A stretch of 14,908 nt of DNA from CAYRGQ01 sp964444885 (lineage in GTDB: Bacteria; Bacteroidota; Bacteroidia; Sphingobacteriales; Sphingobacteriaceae). Under the pieces are notes generated by a model. It saw nothing but the letters and a program-made list of their open reading frames with translations. It did not search any database and was not told the DNA's origin. Of this stretch, positions 13,019-14,908 are shown piece by piece (the stretch's first letter is position 1; every line of letters begins with the position of its first letter). Where the stretch lies: contig CAYUIZ010000080.1 of assembly GCA_964444885.1 (NCBI GenBank), positions 1 through 14,908 of the forward strand, written 5' to 3'. A program made the position numbers and the translations under genes.

Positions 13019-14773
13019 TCAATCCTTTCGGTCGGCAAGCTGCAAACCAAGCTCGTCCAGCTGTTCCTTTTGTATGGACGCCGGCGTGTCGATCATCACG
13101 TCTTTGCCCGCATTGTTTTTGGGGAACGCGATGACGTCGCGGATGCTATCGATACCGGCAAAAATAGATACCAAACGATCAAAACCAAAGGCAATGCCGC
13201 CATGCGGTGGCGCGCCGTAGGTAAAGGCATCCATCAGGAATCCAAACTGTTTCTGTGCTTCCTCTGCCGAAAAACCAAGCAAGCTGAACATCCGCGCTTG
13301 CAGGGCTTGGTCGTGAATCCGAATGGAGCCACCACCAATCTCTACACCATTGATAACCAAGTCGTACGCATTCGCACGAACCGCACCCGGGTTGCTCTCC
13401 ATGAGCGCGATGTCCTCCGGCTTCGGCGAGGTGAACGGGTGGTGCATAGCGTGGTATCGCCCGCTTTCCTCATCCCATTCCAACAGCGGGAAATCCACCA
13501 CCCACAGGGGCGCATAGGTATCCTTGTTGCGCAGGCCCCGTTGCTGGGCCACTTCGAGCCGCAGCTCGTTGAGCTGTTTGCGTGCTTTGTGCGTATCGCC
13601 GGCCATCACCAGCACCAAGTCGCCCGGCTTGGCCTCAACGGCGTCGGCCCATTGCTGGAGCTGCTCCGGCGTGTAAAACTTGTCTACCGACGATTTAAGG
13701 CTTCCATCGTCGTTATACCGCAAATAAACCAGGCCTGACGCGCCCACCTGCGGGCGACGCACGAAATCGGTCAGCGCATCCAGTTGCTTCCGCGTGTAGA
13801 AAGCGCAGCCCGTAGCCTTGATACCGACCACGAGTTCGGCTTGGTCAAAAACCGGAAAGCCCGACCCCTGAAGCACGTCGTTAAGTTCGACGAACTCCAT
13901 GCCGAAACGGATATCCGGTTTGTCGGAGCCATACAGACGCATGGCATCGGCGTACGCCATCCGCGGCACTTCGGGCAGGTCGATACCTTTTACTTCTTTA
14001 AACAAGTGGCGGGTCAACCCTTCAAACGTATTTAAAATATCTTCTTGCTCCACGAATGCCATCTCGCAATCGATCTGCGTAAACTCCGGTTGGCGGTCGG
14101 CACGCAAGTCTTCGTCGCGGAAGCACTTCACAATTTGGAAATAACGGTCGAACCCGGAAACCATCAGCAACTGCTTGAACGTCTGTGGCGACTGTGGCAG
14201 GGCGTAGAATTCGCCCGGATTCATCCGGCTGGGCACGACAAAATCGCGTGCGCCCTCAGGCGTCGATTTAATCAACACAGGCGTCTCCACCTCCAGAAAA
14301 TCCTGCTCGTCCAGGTATTTGCGAATGGACTGGGCCATCTTGTGGCGCAGGATCAGGTTATTGCGAACCGGATTGCGCCGCAGGTCGAGGTAACGGTATT
14401 TCATGCGCAGGTCCTCTCCCCCATCGGTCTCATCCTCAATCGTGAACGGAGGGAGCTTGCTCGCATTCAACACCTCCAGCGCCGAAACTTTGATTTCGAT
14501 TTCGCCGGTAGGTATTTTCAAGTTTTTACTCTCCCGTTCGATAACGGTTCCGGATATCTTGATCACATACTCGCGCCCCAACTCACGCGCTTGGGCGCGC
14601 AGGGTTTGGTCATCATCGGCATCAAAAGCCAGTTGGGTAATACCGTATCGGTCGCGCACGTCAATAAACGTCATCCCGCCTAGGTCGCGCGACTTTTGCA
14701 CCCATCCGCTCAGCACGACTGTCTTTTCTACATCGGCTAATGTCAATTCACCACAAGTATGTGTTCTATGCAT
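13019..14773 (-). CDS. aspS: Aspartate--tRNA ligase
   Basis: AspRS attaches Asp to tRNA-Asp in the cytoplasm. The 584-aa protein has the full bacterial layout: an OB-fold anticodon-binding domain (about 1-110, GWVQKSRDLGGMTFIDVRDR), then the class II catalytic core, the bacterial GAD insertion domain in the middle (about 290-410) and the C-terminal part of the core. Motif 2 is FRDEDLRADRQPEFTQID at 218-235. Motif 3 contains GIAFGFDRL near the C-terminus. QSPQTFKQLL at 194-203 and the HAMHHPFTSP block are also typical. Position 31 is Leu in the RDLGG segment, as in discriminating bacterial AspRS, where non-discriminating enzymes have His; this suggests it charges tRNA-Asp only. The start MHRTHTCGEL matches the family N-terminus. 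An exact -7 box lies 21 bp upstream of the ATG. Confidence 0.98.
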   Translation of the reverse strand: MHRTHTCGELTLADVEKTVVLSGWVQKSRDLGGMTFIDVRDRYGITQLAFDADDDQTLRAQARELGREYVIKISGTVIERESKNLKIPTGEIEIKVSALEVLNASKLPPFTIEDETDGGEDLRMKYRYLDLRRNPVRNNLILRHKMAQSIRKYLDEQDFLEVETPVLIKSTPEGARDFVVPSRMNPGEFYALPQSPQTFKQLLMVSGFDRYFQIVKCFRDEDLRADRQPEFTQIDCEMAFVEQEDILNTFEGLTRHLFKEVKGIDLPEVPRMAYADAMRLYGSDKPDIRFGMEFVELNDVLQGSGFPVFDQAELVVGIKATGCAFYTRKQLDALTDFVRRPQVGASGLVYLRYNDDGSLKSSVDKFYTPEQLQQWADAVEAKPGDLVLVMAGDTHKARKQLNELRLEVAQQRGLRNKDTYAPLWVVDFPLLEWDEESGRYHAMHHPFTSPKPEDIALMESNPGAVRANAYDLVINGVEIGGGSIRIHDQALQARMFSLLGFSAEEAQKQFGFLMDAFTYGAPPHGGIAFGFDRLVSIFAGIDSIRDVIAFPKNNAGKDVMIDTPASIQKEQLDELGLQLADRKD

Positions 14774-14793
14774 GTCAATTTATTGTTAAAGCG

Positions 14794-14801
14794 CAAAAAT
14801 A
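14794..14801 (-). promoter_or_regulatory. Putative -7 promoter box of aspS
   Basis: The minus strand reads TATTTTTG, an exact TAnnTTTG match, with a leader of about 14 nt. The -33 element is weak (TTTC at 14820-14817, spacing 15). The rest of 14774-14908 shows no coding signal. Confidence 0.45.
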
Positions 14802-14908
14802 TCGGTTTTTTTGGAAGAAAGCTTGCCGAAGCGGATATAAATCATGATTTCCCCATAAAGCGGGCTATGGGTCTCCCGCATCGCCCGCAGCTACACGCAG
14901 AAAAGCAC

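Noticed and set aside
13010..13738. Plus-strand open frame (242 aa) opposite aspS
   Set aside because: It lies fully within the unmistakable aspS gene, and the translation is basic and featureless.
1..14908. tRNA, rRNA, insertion sequence, integrase or attachment sites
   Set aside because: No cloverleaf with a T-loop consensus, transposase-like protein or flanking repeats was found when reading both strands by eye.

Overview
The window looks like a Bacteroidetes chromosome, probably a moderately GC-rich member of the Sphingobacteriaceae or a close relative. The support is indirect. Exact matches to the Bacteroidetes -7 promoter box TAnnTTTG sit upstream of several genes, Shine-Dalgarno sequences are generally absent, and the gene families are typical of the group: a Tat-exported Gfo/Idh/MocA oxidoreductase, a WG-repeat secreted protein, a small outer-membrane beta-barrel and a DUF4172-Fic protein. 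No taxonomic marker was searched.

Left end, plus strand (1-3336). A DUF3024-family gene is broken by two in-frame amber codons but otherwise aligns with the family from end to end. It is followed by a Fic AMPylase-family gene whose promoter and start codon lie inside two copies of a 29-bp palindrome, TGAGCCGATT-N9-AATCGGCTCA. The Fic protein carries its own N-terminal inhibitory motif and a C-terminal winged helix, so autoregulation is likely. Next is an unusual fusion of a flavodoxin-like NAD(P)H:quinone oxidoreductase with a UbiA-type prenyltransferase.

Rest of the window, minus strand (14773 down to 3627). In transcription order: aspS; a LutB-type iron-sulfur protein without LutA or LutC beside it; a four-helix membrane protein of 136 residues; a secreted WG-repeat-like protein; the Tat-exported Gfo/Idh/MocA oxidoreductase, closed by a strong intrinsic terminator; a lipoprotein of unknown function; an AbgT-family transporter; and an outer-membrane beta-barrel protein that converges on the UbiA fusion gene. 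Most of these genes have their own putative promoter, so the run looks like co-oriented single genes rather than one operon. The exception is aspS-lutB, where no promoter or terminator is visible in the 86-bp gap.

The most interesting items are the Fic operator/promoter/start-codon arrangement, the oxidoreductase-UbiA fusion, the twice amber-interrupted DUF3024 gene, the nested inverted repeats just after the lipoprotein gene and the overlapping palindromes at the oxidoreductase promoter. No tRNA, rRNA, CRISPR array, insertion sequence or replication origin was seen.
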